Shown here: positions 8,342 to 19,943 of the stretch, piece after piece | Numbering within the stretch: the first letter of the stretch is position 1 | How the letters are laid out: each line of letters starts with the position of its first letter | From: Acinetobacter radioresistens DSM 6976 = NBRC 102413 = CIP 103788 | GTDB taxonomy: Bacteria; Pseudomonadota; Gammaproteobacteria; Pseudomonadales; Moraxellaceae | Assembly (NCBI RefSeq): GCF_006757745.1 | Contig: NZ_AP019740.1 | Location: 186,001 to 250,000, forward strand | Length of the DNA stretch: 64,000 nt | Direction of reading: 5' to 3' | The notes under the pieces: model-generated | Databases searched by the model: none | What the model saw: only the letters and a program-made list of their open reading frames with translations | Told to the model about the DNA's origin: nothing | Made by a program: the position numbers and the translations under genes

Positions 8342-8974
8342 CTAATCTTGGATAGATGTCTTAAACTTTGTATTTTTCAGGATGTATTCGATCTCTTCAT
8401 GAGCTGCTGCCTGTAACCTGGCACGAAAGGCACTCACCGCCTGTTCGATCTGGGTATCTGCTTCAAGCTCTAAACGCAGGCGTACACTTTCAAGTTCAGT
8501 GAGAATTTGTTCATCTTGAACTTTCAGAAAATATTTCTGGGCGTAATCAATGGCTGGAAGCTCAGGATTTTTATGATAACGTGAACTGTACTCTAGTGTT
8601 TCCTGACTCAGCATCTGGTTCAAAATATACAGCTGCTCAGTCTGTTGATGAAACTGATGAGCTTCATCTTCATATAGCCCGGCATTATAAGCAGCCTGGT
8701 CAGCGCGTTTTTTCGCCAGAGATTTTTCTAGAGCCCGTTGTTTGCGAATACGGGCCTGTTCCAGCAGTTCTGCTTTGAGTTCAGTGTAAGCAGTTTCAAT
8801 TCTCTGCTGTGATTCAAGCTGAGCTCTCTGCTCCCTTGCCTGCCAGTTCTGGATAGAAGTTTCTGGTCGCAGTAATTCACAGATTCGCTTGAGGTCATCT
8901 TCATATATTTGCCGGACAGGTTCCGGAGTATCCAGCCAGCGCTTTTTAAAGTCTTGACCAATATTAAGGGCCAC
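8342..8974 (-). CDS. Unknown coiled-coil protein
   Basis: 210 residues with no signal peptide or membrane segment. It is dominated by Glu, Gln, Ala, Leu, Arg and Lys with heptad-like helices, for example ELLEQARIRKQRALEKSLAK (about 89-108) and LESVRLRLELEADTQ (about 160-174). I recognise no family. It lies 45 bp downstream of holC and may be co-transcribed with pepA-holC, which gives no firm functional hint. A structural or adaptor role would be a guess. Confidence 0.75.
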   Translation of the reverse strand: MALNIGQDFKKRWLDTPEPVRQIYEDDLKRICELLRPETSIQNWQAREQRAQLESQQRIETAYTELKAELLEQARIRKQRALEKSLAKKRADQAAYNAGLYEDEAHQFHQQTEQLYILNQMLSQETLEYSSRYHKNPELPAIDYAQKYFLKVQDEQILTELESVRLRLELEADTQIEQAVSAFRARLQAAAHEEIEYILKNTKFKTSIQD

Positions 8975-9019
8975 CTGATTCTCCTCTAGATCATTTCATG
9001 TATATGGTACAAAGCTGAT

Positions 9020-10898
<1,879 letters not shown>

Positions 10899-11022
10899 TT
10901 ATTAAACCATTGAAACATTTCCTTTGATAGCGTTTCAATAAGCAAGTCCGTGATAGGTTTTATATTTTTAACATTCGGGTAAACTAGCGCTAGTTCCGAT
11001 TGGCCTTTTTGGAAGATTAACT

Positions 11023-12123
11023 TTGATTATCCGGCGTTATCTCGTCAAGCAAGTAGTTTCGACTTCACTGGTGGTCATTGCCTTATTGACCCTGATCATG
11101 ATGGGCGGGCGTCTGATCAAGTATTTCGGCGTCGCAGCGCAAGGACGGCTTGATGCCAGTATTCTGCTGAGTATTATTGGCTACCGTTTACCGGAATTCT
11201 TGACCCTGATTCTTCCACTGGGATTTTTTATCGGTTTAATGCTGGTTTTTGGCCGTCTTTATGTTGACCATGAAATGGCAGTGCTGAACGGAAGTGGTAT
11301 TAGCCGTAACCGGCTAGCACGTCTTCTAATTCCCCTGACACTGGTTTATATGCTGGTACAGAGCATATTGATGCTGTGGATGTCGCCATGGGGAATCCGC
11401 CAGTTTGAGCAGTTGACCACCAGTCAGGCTGTGCGTACCGGTTTTGATCTGGTCAGGCCTAAAGAATTTATTTCTTCAGGTCCTTATACGATTTATGCCG
11501 GTTCACTTTCGGAAGATCATAAAAACTTAAAAGAGATATTTTTTTATCAACGGGCAGAAAAGCCGGGTAAACCTGATGTCATGATTCTGGCCAAAGAAGC
11601 TACCCGGGTAGAAATGATGGATGACAGCGCCAATGTTGTTGATCTGGTGCAGGGCCGCCGTTACGAGATTTATCCGGGTCAACCTCGCTATTCACAGGCA
11701 GAGTTTGAAAGTTACCGGTTACGTTTGGAAAATGACAAGACTGCAAATTTTGAAAGTGATGATGTTGCTGCACTTACCACCAGTAAACTCTGGGAACAGC
11801 GGGCTGACCCGGTGGTGGCAAGTGAACTGGGGTGGCGGATATTTGTACCGTTTGCCATTATGGTCGCATTAATTCTGGCGATGGCGCTTTCTGAGGTCAG
11901 CCCACGCCAGGGACGCTACATGAAGTTATTTCCGGCTTTGCTTATTTTTGCCAGTCTGATTGTAGCGCTGATGGCCATTAAAACCCGGGCCAGTAAGGAT
12001 GAAATCGGAATCTGGGCCTATCCGGCAGTTTTGCTGGTATATGCTGTTGCTGGCGCTCTCTTTTCCAGAAAGCAGAAACTGGCCCCTAAACTTAAGAAAC
12101 AGATCAAGCGAGTAAGATCCTAA
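11023..12123 (+). CDS. lptF: LPS export permease LptF
   Basis: 366 residues. It begins MIIRRYLVKQVV at a TTG codon preceded by GGAAGA at 11011-11016. Three N-terminal helices, a large periplasmic beta-jellyroll domain (about 130-265) and three C-terminal helices match the LptF/G fold. With LptG and LptB it extracts lipopolysaccharide or lipooligosaccharide from the inner membrane. It overlaps lptG by one base (TAATG). Confidence 0.93.
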   Translation: MIIRRYLVKQVVSTSLVVIALLTLIMMGGRLIKYFGVAAQGRLDASILLSIIGYRLPEFLTLILPLGFFIGLMLVFGRLYVDHEMAVLNGSGISRNRLARLLIPLTLVYMLVQSILMLWMSPWGIRQFEQLTTSQAVRTGFDLVRPKEFISSGPYTIYAGSLSEDHKNLKEIFFYQRAEKPGKPDVMILAKEATRVEMMDDSANVVDLVQGRRYEIYPGQPRYSQAEFESYRLRLENDKTANFESDDVAALTTSKLWEQRADPVVASELGWRIFVPFAIMVALILAMALSEVSPRQGRYMKLFPALLIFASLIVALMAIKTRASKDEIGIWAYPAVLLVYAVAGALFSRKQKLAPKLKKQIKRVRS

Positions 12124-13193
12124 TGCTGGCACGTAGAATTGTTGCAAAACATGTTACCAAAACCACAGCGCTCGCCATGCTGGGGGCAACCGTCGTGCTG
12201 TCTATTTTGCAGGTCCTGTTTACTTATCTGGGGGAGCTGGGAAATCTGAAAGAAGGCTATAATGCCTGGCAGGCACTATTGTATGTGTTATGGAGCGCAC
12301 CACGTTATATTTATGAAATTCTACCGATTTCGGCATTGATCGGTGCAGTTTTAGGTTTAGGGACGCTAGCTTCAAACAGTGAATTAATTATCATGCGTGC
12401 CGCCGGTATCAGTCTCTGGCGGATTGTTAGCTGGGTAATGCGTTCAGCCTTATTACTGGTGATTTTATCTTTTGCCTTGAGTGAATGGGTTATTCCTGTA
12501 ACTAATGAGCGTGCCGAAAGTGTAAAAAGTCACCGTTCAGTTGCACAGCTGGGTGAAGTCAAAGGCTACTGGAGCCGGGAAGGCCAGCGCTTTATTTATA
12601 TTGATTATGCTAACTCGCAAGGAAATCTGCGTAATGTACAGGTAGTCGACTTCGATCAGGATTACCGCTTGCAGGCTTTACTAAATGCTGACTCTGGCCA
12701 GTTTGAACAAGATGGCCAATGGCGTTTACAGAATTCTGTACAGGTAGACATTCTGGAAGCTGGTAATGCAGTACAGCATATTGCTGAACAGCAGCCTCTC
12801 GCACTGGCGTTAAAACCTAAATATGTCCATATGGTAACACTAGACCCAGAAGATTTATCTCCAAGTCAACTAATAAGCTTCATGCGTTATATGGAAGAAT
12901 ACAGTCAAGTACCCAAAACCTATCAATTGGCCTTCTGGCAGAAACTGGCTTCACCATTTGCCCTGATTACCTTGGTACTGATTGCCTGCTCATTTATTTT
13001 CGGTCCTTTACGTCAGCAATCGATGGGCTTCCGGCTGGTTATTGCGCTGTTTATCGGTCTCGGCTTTTACTATCTGCAGGATTTTCTTGGCTATGCCAGT
13101 CTGGTCTATTCACCTTCTCCAGTCTGGTTTGTCTTTTTCCCGATTCTGCTGATGTTTATCGGTGGTAGTTATTTGTTATATCGGGCACGCTAG
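12123..13193 (+). CDS. lptG: LPS export permease LptG
   Basis: 356 residues, beginning MLARRIVAKHVTKTTALAML. It has the same topology as LptF, with TM helices at both ends and a periplasmic domain with RFIYIDYANSQGNLRNVQV. It is the partner of LptF in the LptB2FG exporter. The one-base stop/start overlap implies translational coupling and equal stoichiometry. Confidence 0.93.
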   Translation: MLARRIVAKHVTKTTALAMLGATVVLSILQVLFTYLGELGNLKEGYNAWQALLYVLWSAPRYIYEILPISALIGAVLGLGTLASNSELIIMRAAGISLWRIVSWVMRSALLLVILSFALSEWVIPVTNERAESVKSHRSVAQLGEVKGYWSREGQRFIYIDYANSQGNLRNVQVVDFDQDYRLQALLNADSGQFEQDGQWRLQNSVQVDILEAGNAVQHIAEQQPLALALKPKYVHMVTLDPEDLSPSQLISFMRYMEEYSQVPKTYQLAFWQKLASPFALITLVLIACSFIFGPLRQQSMGFRLVIALFIGLGFYYLQDFLGYASLVYSPSPVWFVFFPILLMFIGGSYLLYRAR

Positions 13194-13311
13194 ACCAATT
13201 GAAGGAACTGATAGACGGGATCGTCTAAACTCATCTCGACTACATAGAGTCTTAAGCCAAAATTGGTTAAGATAGCCTGATGAATTTGCAAACAGAAAAG
13301 AGTGTAAAAAC

Positions 13312-14862
13312 ATGACGGATGCGACAACAGGCAAAATTCCACACGTACTGGTCATCATGGATGGCATAGGTCATCGTGAAGCGGTTAAGGACAATGCCTT
13401 TCTTGCGGCAAAAACACCCAATCTGACCGCTATGAAGCAAAAGCATCCGCATGGTCTGATTTCTGGATCTGGAGAGGACGTGGGGCTTCCAGATGGACAA
13501 ATGGGTAATTCAGAAGTGGGCCATATGAATTTGGGTGCTGGTCGAGTGCTATATCAGGACTTTACTCGTATTACCAAGGAAATCCGTACCGGAGCATTCT
13601 TTGAACATGAAGTGCTGGTTGATGCTGTAGAGAAAGCGAAGACAGCTAACGGTGCAGTACACATTATGGGGCTGCTATCCGAAGGCGGAGTGCATTCACA
13701 TCAGGACCATATTATGGCCATGTGTGAACTGGCGCTTAAACGTGGTGCACAGGTCTATCTGCATGCTTTTCTAGATGGCCGCGACACGCCACCAAAAAGT
13801 GCCGAGTCATCTTTGCAGAAGCTGGATGCCTTATTTGCCCAATACCCGGGTCAGGGGCGTATTGCTAGCCTGATTGGCCGCTATTATGCTATGGACCGTG
13901 ATAACCGCTGGGATCGTTTAGAGCAGGCCTATCGGCTGTTAACTGAAAGTGAAGCACTGCGCGTAGCAATGACTGCAACTGAAGGGCTAGAGCAGGCCTA
14001 TGCAGCAAATGAGACAGATGAGTTTGTAAAAGCTACTCGTATTGGTGAGCCTGTAAAAATTCAGGATGGCGATGCAGTGGTCTTTATGAACTTCCGTGCA
14101 GACCGCGCACGCGAACTGACCCGTGCTTTCGTGGAAAAGAATTTTCAGGGGTTTGAACGGAAGGTTGTGCCAGCATTATCCAAATTTGTGATGCTGACCC
14201 GTTATCAGGCCACTATTGATGCACCGGTTGCCTATATGCCGGATGCTCTGGTTAACTCTCTGGGCGAGTACCTGTCCAATCTGGGCAAAACCCAGCTCCG
14301 TATTGCCGAAACTGAAAAATATGCTCATGTGACTTTCTTTTTTAGTGGCGGCCGTGAAGAAGAATATCCGGGTGAAAAGCGCATCCTGATACCTTCTCCA
14401 AATTTGGCAACTTATGACCTTAAGCCTGAAATGAGTGCCTATGAAGTCACGGATGAACTGGTCAAGGCTATTCATTCAGGTGAATATGATCTGCTGGTAG
14501 TAAACTATGCAAATGGTGACATGGTCGGCCATACCGGTATATTTGATGCCGCAGTAAAAGCGGTTGAAGCAGTAGATACTTGTCTTGGTCGGGTCTATGA
14601 AGCAGTAATGGCCAAGCATGGACACATGCTGGTAACAGCCGATCATGGTAATGTTGAACAAATGCAAGATTACCAAAGTGGTCAGGTCCATACCCAGCAT
14701 ACCACTGAACTGGTTCCTTTCATCTATGTCGGACCGACCTCTGCAGAGATTATCGAAGGGGGAGTACTTGCCGATGTTGCACCTACTTTGCTAAATCTTA
14801 TGAAATTACCTGTACCGGCAGAAATGCAGGGACGTAATCTGATTCAGTTAAGTACCTCTTAA
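13312..14862 (+). CDS. gpmI: 2,3-bisphosphoglycerate-independent phosphoglycerate mutase
   Basis: 516 residues. The phosphatase-like domain begins [12 protein letters not shown], and the catalytic Ser is in [14 protein letters not shown] (about 62-75). Metal ligands are in the C-terminal [13 protein letters not shown] and [10 protein letters not shown]. It interconverts 3- and 2-phosphoglycerate in glycolysis and gluconeogenesis using two Mn ions. The neighbouring protease gene ctpA follows closely downstream. Confidence 0.95.
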   Translation: MTDATTGKIPHVLVIMDGIGHREAVKDNAFLAAKTPNLTAMKQKHPHGLISGSGEDVGLPDGQMGNSEVGHMNLGAGRVLYQDFTRITKEIRTGAFFEHEVLVDAVEKAKTANGAVHIMGLLSEGGVHSHQDHIMAMCELALKRGAQVYLHAFLDGRDTPPKSAESSLQKLDALFAQYPGQGRIASLIGRYYAMDRDNRWDRLEQAYRLLTESEALRVAMTATEGLEQAYAANETDEFVKATRIGEPVKIQDGDAVVFMNFRADRARELTRAFVEKNFQGFERKVVPALSKFVMLTRYQATIDAPVAYMPDALVNSLGEYLSNLGKTQLRIAETEKYAHVTFFFSGGREEEYPGEKRILIPSPNLATYDLKPEMSAYEVTDELVKAIHSGEYDLLVVNYANGDMVGHTGIFDAAVKAVEAVDTCLGRVYEAVMAKHGHMLVTADHGNVEQMQDYQSGQVHTQHTTELVPFIYVGPTSAEIIEGGVLADVAPTLLNLMKLPVPAEMQGRNLIQLSTS

Positions 14863-14881
14863 ACAACGATAGGTGAATCAT

Positions 14882-16069
14882 ATGCTCCAGCACTGGAAAT
14901 ACAGGGCAATAATTGCCGGCCTATTAGGGTGTTGGAGTAGTACTATTCTGGCTGCCAATACGGCTAATGATGCATTTGTGCCTGAGTTAAATTCACCAGT
15001 GACGCAAGAAGATTTTGCTGAAATTCCGGTTGAGTCCATTCAGCAGTTTGTCGAGATTTATGGAATTGTAAAAGATAACTATGTTTCCGATAAGACTGAT
15101 GATGAACTGTTCCAACAGGCAATTAGAGGATTGGTCAGTGGGCTGGACCGTTACTCACGCTATCTTTCAGCAGAGGATTACCGTGAACTGATTCAATATA
15201 CTGAAGGAGATATTGCTTCAATTGATTTTAATTTAAATTATGATGCGCATGATCGCCAGTGGCGGATCCGTGATTTAAAAGATGGCTCGGACTCTTCCAA
15301 ACTGGGATTACGCAACGGTGTATCCGTCTCGCGTATTGATAACCAGGAACTTAAGAGTCTGAACCATAGCCAGGTCAATAACCTGTTATATGGTACTGTC
15401 GGTTCAACGCTAGAAATGCAGCTGGGCAATAACGCCACACCGATCAGTTTGGTCCGTAACAAGAAGATTGAAGCCGATATTGAGCCGATATTGATTCATA
15501 ACCAGCAGGTTTTGGTACTCAAGGTACATGTATTCCAGCAGGATACTGCTAACCAGATTAAATCACTTATTGAAGAGAACCAGTCACCACGTTTGAAAAC
15601 AGTCCTGATTGATCTGCGCAATAACCCGGGTGGATTACTCTCGGCTGCGGTTGAGACTGCAGATCTATTCCTGAATCAGGGCGTTATTGTTTCCACCAAA
15701 AGTCGTTCAGAAGGCAGCCAGCAGTTTCAGGCTTTACCGGGCAATGAGTTCCAGAACCTGAAAATGGGTATTCTCATCAATAACCGTTCTGCTTCTGCGG
15801 CTGAGGTGTTTACAGGAGCTCTAAAAGCTCAGAAACGAGCTTGGGTTATTGGTGAAAAAAGCTATGGTAAAGGTGTAGTCCAGAAGTTATTTCCCTTACC
15901 TAATGGTGCAGCACTACAGATGACGGTGTCACATTATTACACTCCAGACGGCAACATGATTGAAGGCCGTGGTATTCAACCGGATCAGCTATTTCCGATG
16001 AGCCCAAGTATTAAAGAAGAAACTTATCTGGACAATGTGGCAGAATTACTATTAAAGAAATATCCCTGA
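14882..16069 (+). CDS. ctpA: Carboxy-terminal processing protease, S41 family
   Basis: 395 residues from the ATG at 14882, which has AGGTGA at 14871-14876 as ribosome-binding site; a GTG nine bases upstream is an alternative. It has a signal peptide ending near TILAANT, a PDZ domain (about 90-170) and the S41 core. The catalytic Ser is in NRSASAAEVF and the Lys in GEKSYGKGVVQ. It is periplasmic and processes C-termini of envelope proteins. Its stop abuts the convergent pilR stop with no spacer. Confidence 0.9.
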   Translation: MLQHWKYRAIIAGLLGCWSSTILAANTANDAFVPELNSPVTQEDFAEIPVESIQQFVEIYGIVKDNYVSDKTDDELFQQAIRGLVSGLDRYSRYLSAEDYRELIQYTEGDIASIDFNLNYDAHDRQWRIRDLKDGSDSSKLGLRNGVSVSRIDNQELKSLNHSQVNNLLYGTVGSTLEMQLGNNATPISLVRNKKIEADIEPILIHNQQVLVLKVHVFQQDTANQIKSLIEENQSPRLKTVLIDLRNNPGGLLSAAVETADLFLNQGVIVSTKSRSEGSQQFQALPGNEFQNLKMGILINNRSASAAEVFTGALKAQKRAWVIGEKSYGKGVVQKLFPLPNGAALQMTVSHYYTPDGNMIEGRGIQPDQLFPMSPSIKEETYLDNVAELLLKKYP

Positions 16070-17485
16070 CTACTCATCATCGGTATCCAGCCCAAATTTT
16101 TTAAGTCGATAACGTAAAGAGCGAAAACTCATTCCAAGTTTTTTAGCAGCCAAAGTCCGGTTCCAGTGTGTCTGGTTCAGTGCAGTGAGCAGAACTTCTT
16201 TTTCAATATTTTCCAGATATTGCTCCAGGCCTTCGGCAGGAATTTTCCTGTGAGGGCTCAACGGAATGACTTGGTCCGTTAGCGGTTCATGATTAATTTG
16301 GCCTGCTACAAAATTTTGGACATTGCGCAAAGGTGCACTTTGTAGTTGGGGTAAATCAATATATTCATTATCACTTAATGTGATCGCACGTTCGATAATA
16401 TTACGCAGTTCACGCACATTCCCCGGAAAATATTGCTGCATCAGAAATTGCTGGCCGCGCTCGGTCAGAATTTTATTGGGAATATCCCACTCCTTACATA
16501 CTTCCTGAATAAAATGTTTAGCCAGCAGAAGAATGTCATCTTCACGTTCACGCAGGGGGGGCAGAACAATATCCATGACATGAATCCGAAAGAAGAGATC
16601 CTGCCGGAACTTACCTTGCTGTACTAGTATTTCCAGGTCCTGATGACTGGCACTAATTACACGAAAATCCACATCAATTTCCTGATCACTACCAATCGGA
16701 CGGATTTTCTTTTCCTGTACGGCACGGAGTAATTTAACCTGCATGGCCAGAGGCAGTTCAGCAATTTCATCCAGAAACAAGCTACCGCCATGGGCAGAAT
16801 AAATTAGTCCCTGTTTGTCCTGACTTGCGCCGGTAAAACTTCCCTTTTTGTGTCCAAACAGCTCACTTTCCATGAGATCGCCTGGAATAGCGCCACAGTT
16901 AATAGCAATAAATGGCCCGTCACTGCGGTTACTTAAGCGATGCACCAGATTAGCCACTACTTCCTTGCCTGTACCGGATTCACCAGTAATAAAAACCGGT
17001 GCCTGTGAGCGGGCAATTTTTTTCAAGGCAATTTTGAGCTGCTGGATTGGCAAAGAAGTGCCAATCAACATCCGATTTTCCAAAGCATCTTGAACCAGTT
17101 GCTGAGCCGATTGAGGCGTATTGAGTGCTTTTTGAACCAGTTGCTGTAGATGGGCCTGATTGACAGGTTTACTGACAAAATCAAAAGCTCCAGCCTTGAG
17201 TGCTGAAATAGCAATTTCCATATTGCCATAGGCGGTCAAAACGGCGATCGGTGTACAAGGATAAAGTTGTGAAACATAATGGACTAATTCCAGCCCATTG
17301 CCATCTGGCAAATTCAGATCAGTCAGGCAGGCATCATAAGCATGTTGCTGAAAAAGTTTCTTTGCCTGCTCCAGTCCATGTGCAATGTGGGTCCTGATAT
17401 TGATTTTGGCCAAAGACATTTGCATTAAAGTACAAAGGTCTTCCTCATCATCGACCAATAATATAAGTGCCTGCTGATTTGTCAT
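16070..17485 (-). CDS. pilR: Sigma-54-dependent response regulator PilR
   Basis: 471 residues. The receiver domain has phospho-acceptor Asp56 (LTDLNLPDGNG). An AAA+ domain with Walker A GESGTGKE (about 168-175) and the sigma-54 contact loop GSFTGAS follows, then a C-terminal Fis-type helix-turn-helix (about 430-465). It is 24 bp downstream of pilS. PilR activates pilin transcription from RpoN promoters and influences type IV pili and natural transformation. It ends flush against ctpA. Confidence 0.93.
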   Translation of the reverse strand: MTNQQALILLVDDEEDLCTLMQMSLAKINIRTHIAHGLEQAKKLFQQHAYDACLTDLNLPDGNGLELVHYVSQLYPCTPIAVLTAYGNMEIAISALKAGAFDFVSKPVNQAHLQQLVQKALNTPQSAQQLVQDALENRMLIGTSLPIQQLKIALKKIARSQAPVFITGESGTGKEVVANLVHRLSNRSDGPFIAINCGAIPGDLMESELFGHKKGSFTGASQDKQGLIYSAHGGSLFLDEIAELPLAMQVKLLRAVQEKKIRPIGSDQEIDVDFRVISASHQDLEILVQQGKFRQDLFFRIHVMDIVLPPLREREDDILLLAKHFIQEVCKEWDIPNKILTERGQQFLMQQYFPGNVRELRNIIERAITLSDNEYIDLPQLQSAPLRNVQNFVAGQINHEPLTDQVIPLSPHRKIPAEGLEQYLENIEKEVLLTALNQTHWNRTLAAKKLGMSFRSLRYRLKKFGLDTDDE

Positions 17486-17509
17486 GATGTTCGAAAAACC
17501 TGGTTAATT

Positions 17510-19075
17510 CTAATAAATAATGGAGCATTCGATTCGAAAACATGCGCCTTGTTGTTGCTTAACATAAGTAAGTTTTGCATGATTAGCCTCACAAAAACTG
17601 TGAGATAAATATAATCCTAAACCAGTTCCATTGATTTCGGTACTAAAAAAGGGTTTAAACAATTGTGAAATATCGCGCTCTGCTACGCCTTGACCAAAAT
17701 CAATGACATCAATCCAGCCGCGTTCTTCTGTGCCATGTACCCGTATAATAATAAAAGACTGCTCTGCTGAATTATGCCTTAATGCATTACGGATCAGATT
17801 AATAAGCACTTGACGTAGCTGGAGTTCATCAAAATAAATCCAGATATCCTGCTCAATCTGTAGCTGTACAGCCTGTTTTATATCGATCAGGTCTTCATTT
17901 AAAACTTGGGCAAGAAAACCTGATAATCTGATTTTAGCAGGCTCAGTCGGACTGTTACGTGCCATATTCAAGGTATCATGGATAATCTTGTCAATACGTT
18001 GTGACTGCCGGTCAATCATGCTAGTGAGCATCTGCAACTGTTCTGGCTGGCTGTCAGCTAATAATTCATTAGCCTGAACAATAGCTGCCAAAGGATTACG
18101 AATTTCATGGGCAATACTGGCCGAAAGCTGTCCCAGTGCCATCAGTTTTAATTGTTGTACCTGCTGCTTGATTTTCTGGGCATCCTGCAATATCAACAAG
18201 GTTAAAGCTTGATGAGGCACAAGAAGTTTCTGAACCTGTATATCGACACTGTAAGGTGAAAGCTGCGATTCAAACAAGAATCTTTCACCATCTTTTAAGT
18301 CACTAAACCGGATAAGCGTATACAGGTCTGGCTGGAGTTTACGTAGAAAATACTTTTCATCAGTAAAAATCGGTGGAATACCTAGTAATGAACAGGCTGC
18401 CGGATTATTTAAAATCACCTGCTGCTGCTCATCTAAAACTAAATAGCCTACCTCAATTTGCTCCAAAATAGCCCGGTTAATATTCTGTAGCTGGTTAAGC
18501 TCAATAGACTGATAAAAATTCAGATTTTCCAAAAGGCGAAACCGCTGTACAGCAATCTGTCCAATGCCATACATCACAAAAAATAAAAAAGCTAATAAAG
18601 CACTATTACTGATACTGTTGAGATGGGAGCTGTTAAAAAAGCTTCCTACTACCTGCTGGTAGATCACACTAATTACAGCAACCAGTGTGATAATTAAAGC
18701 AAGCTGCGGCCTGAGTAAAATTGTTGCGGCAAAGACCGTCACCACAAAAAGTAGACTTAAGTGCAGATTGGGTCCACCCAGTGCAAAATTTAGCAGGCTA
18801 AAACAGCATACATCTACTATAAACAGTAAAATAAGCTGCTTCGAAATTTCAAAAGGTAGAATTTTATAAAAAATCAGCTGGATACAGCTGATCAGGGCAT
18901 AACCGACAATACTATAAAAGTACAGGTCAGGATGCTGGTAGTCTTGAGCAACAGTCTCAAGGGTTAGTGCAAAAATAATATTAAGACTAAGTGCTAAAAC
19001 AAGACGATAAGCACTGTACCACTCTCCCAGACGGTAGATGGTCTGAAGCAGTGAGGCGGGGCGTAGAGGGGCCAT
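17510..19075 (-). CDS. pilS: Sensor histidine kinase PilS
   Basis: 521 residues. About six N-terminal hydrophobic helices (residues 20-190) are followed by a PAS-like segment (GYLVLDEQQQVILNN), the H-box SIAHEIRNPLAAI near residue 322, and HATPase motifs with NLIRNALRH and GTGLGLYLSHSF. The topology matches PilS of Pseudomonas, which senses pilin in the membrane. Paired with PilR directly downstream. Confidence 0.92.
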   Translation of the reverse strand: MAPLRPASLLQTIYRLGEWYSAYRLVLALSLNIIFALTLETVAQDYQHPDLYFYSIVGYALISCIQLIFYKILPFEISKQLILLFIVDVCCFSLLNFALGGPNLHLSLLFVVTVFAATILLRPQLALIITLVAVISVIYQQVVGSFFNSSHLNSISNSALLAFLFFVMYGIGQIAVQRFRLLENLNFYQSIELNQLQNINRAILEQIEVGYLVLDEQQQVILNNPAACSLLGIPPIFTDEKYFLRKLQPDLYTLIRFSDLKDGERFLFESQLSPYSVDIQVQKLLVPHQALTLLILQDAQKIKQQVQQLKLMALGQLSASIAHEIRNPLAAIVQANELLADSQPEQLQMLTSMIDRQSQRIDKIIHDTLNMARNSPTEPAKIRLSGFLAQVLNEDLIDIKQAVQLQIEQDIWIYFDELQLRQVLINLIRNALRHNSAEQSFIIIRVHGTEERGWIDVIDFGQGVAERDISQLFKPFFSTEINGTGLGLYLSHSFCEANHAKLTYVKQQQGACFRIECSIIY

Positions 19076-19089
19076 CTTTACGCCTATAC

Positions 19090-19725
19090 TTAAGGTTTAA
19101 TCAAGCCATAGCGGATCGCCAGATGGGTGAGTTTCACGTCACTATCAATATCAAGTTTTTCAAATATACGATAACGGTAAGTATTGACTGTTTTAACACT
19201 GACAAAGAGCTTGTCTGCAATTTCCTGAGCACTGATACAGTTCACTACCATCATGGCGACCTGCATTTCCCGTTCAGACAAGGCATCAAAAGGAGACTGC
19301 TGTGTATCAGAAAGATAAGAACTGGCCAACTGTTCGGCAATATCAGCACTAAAATACTTGCCTCCTTGCATGACCTTATTAATAGCACGTACCATTTCTG
19401 TAATAGGTGCACCTTTAGTGATATAACCTTTGGCACCAGCTTTAAGTAACAAAGACGGGTAAGGTTCCTCAGCTAAACCGCTGACCGCCAGAACCTTGGT
19501 TTCAGGGGCAGTCTGTAAAAGACGACGGGTCGTTTCTACTCCGCCAATACCTGGCATGTTCACATCAAGTAAAACTACATTAGGATGAAGCTGCCGGACC
19601 AAAGCAATGGCTTCTTCTCCAGACTCTGCTTGCCCGATCACCTGTACATCTGCATGATCTTCTAACATACGACAAATGCCAGTACGTACCAATTCATGGT
19701 CATCGACGACTAAAATAGTGATCAA
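19090..19725 (-). CDS. gacA: GacA/UvrY-type response regulator
   Basis: 211 residues. The receiver domain starts ILVVDDHELVR with phospho-acceptor Asp54 (VLLDVNMPG). The C-terminal LuxR-type helix-turn-helix contains ALSEREMQVAMM and VSVKTVNTYRYRIFEKL. The length and sequence match GacA, the partner of GacS (not in this window), which controls small RNAs that antagonise CsrA/RsmA. It starts at TTG, with AAGGAGAG immediately upstream. Confidence 0.9.
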   Translation of the reverse strand: MITILVVDDHELVRTGICRMLEDHADVQVIGQAESGEEAIALVRQLHPNVVLLDVNMPGIGGVETTRRLLQTAPETKVLAVSGLAEEPYPSLLLKAGAKGYITKGAPITEMVRAINKVMQGGKYFSADIAEQLASSYLSDTQQSPFDALSEREMQVAMMVVNCISAQEIADKLFVSVKTVNTYRYRIFEKLDIDSDVKLTHLAIRYGLIKP

Positions 19726-19943
19726 CTTGGCTCTCCTTAAACTAAAAAATCATGATTTTTGTTACATAAAGCAAAATTAGCTTGCAATGAAACGACAAAA
19801 TTAGCAATCCTATCTCTAAAATTGAACGAATAGATATGCACAATTACCTAAGCGATAAAAAGCTACGGGTTTTGTACAAATGTAAGGCATATTTGAGGTA
19901 ATTAGCAAATCGCGTTTTGCCTCTCCAAGACGAGTATACCGCC

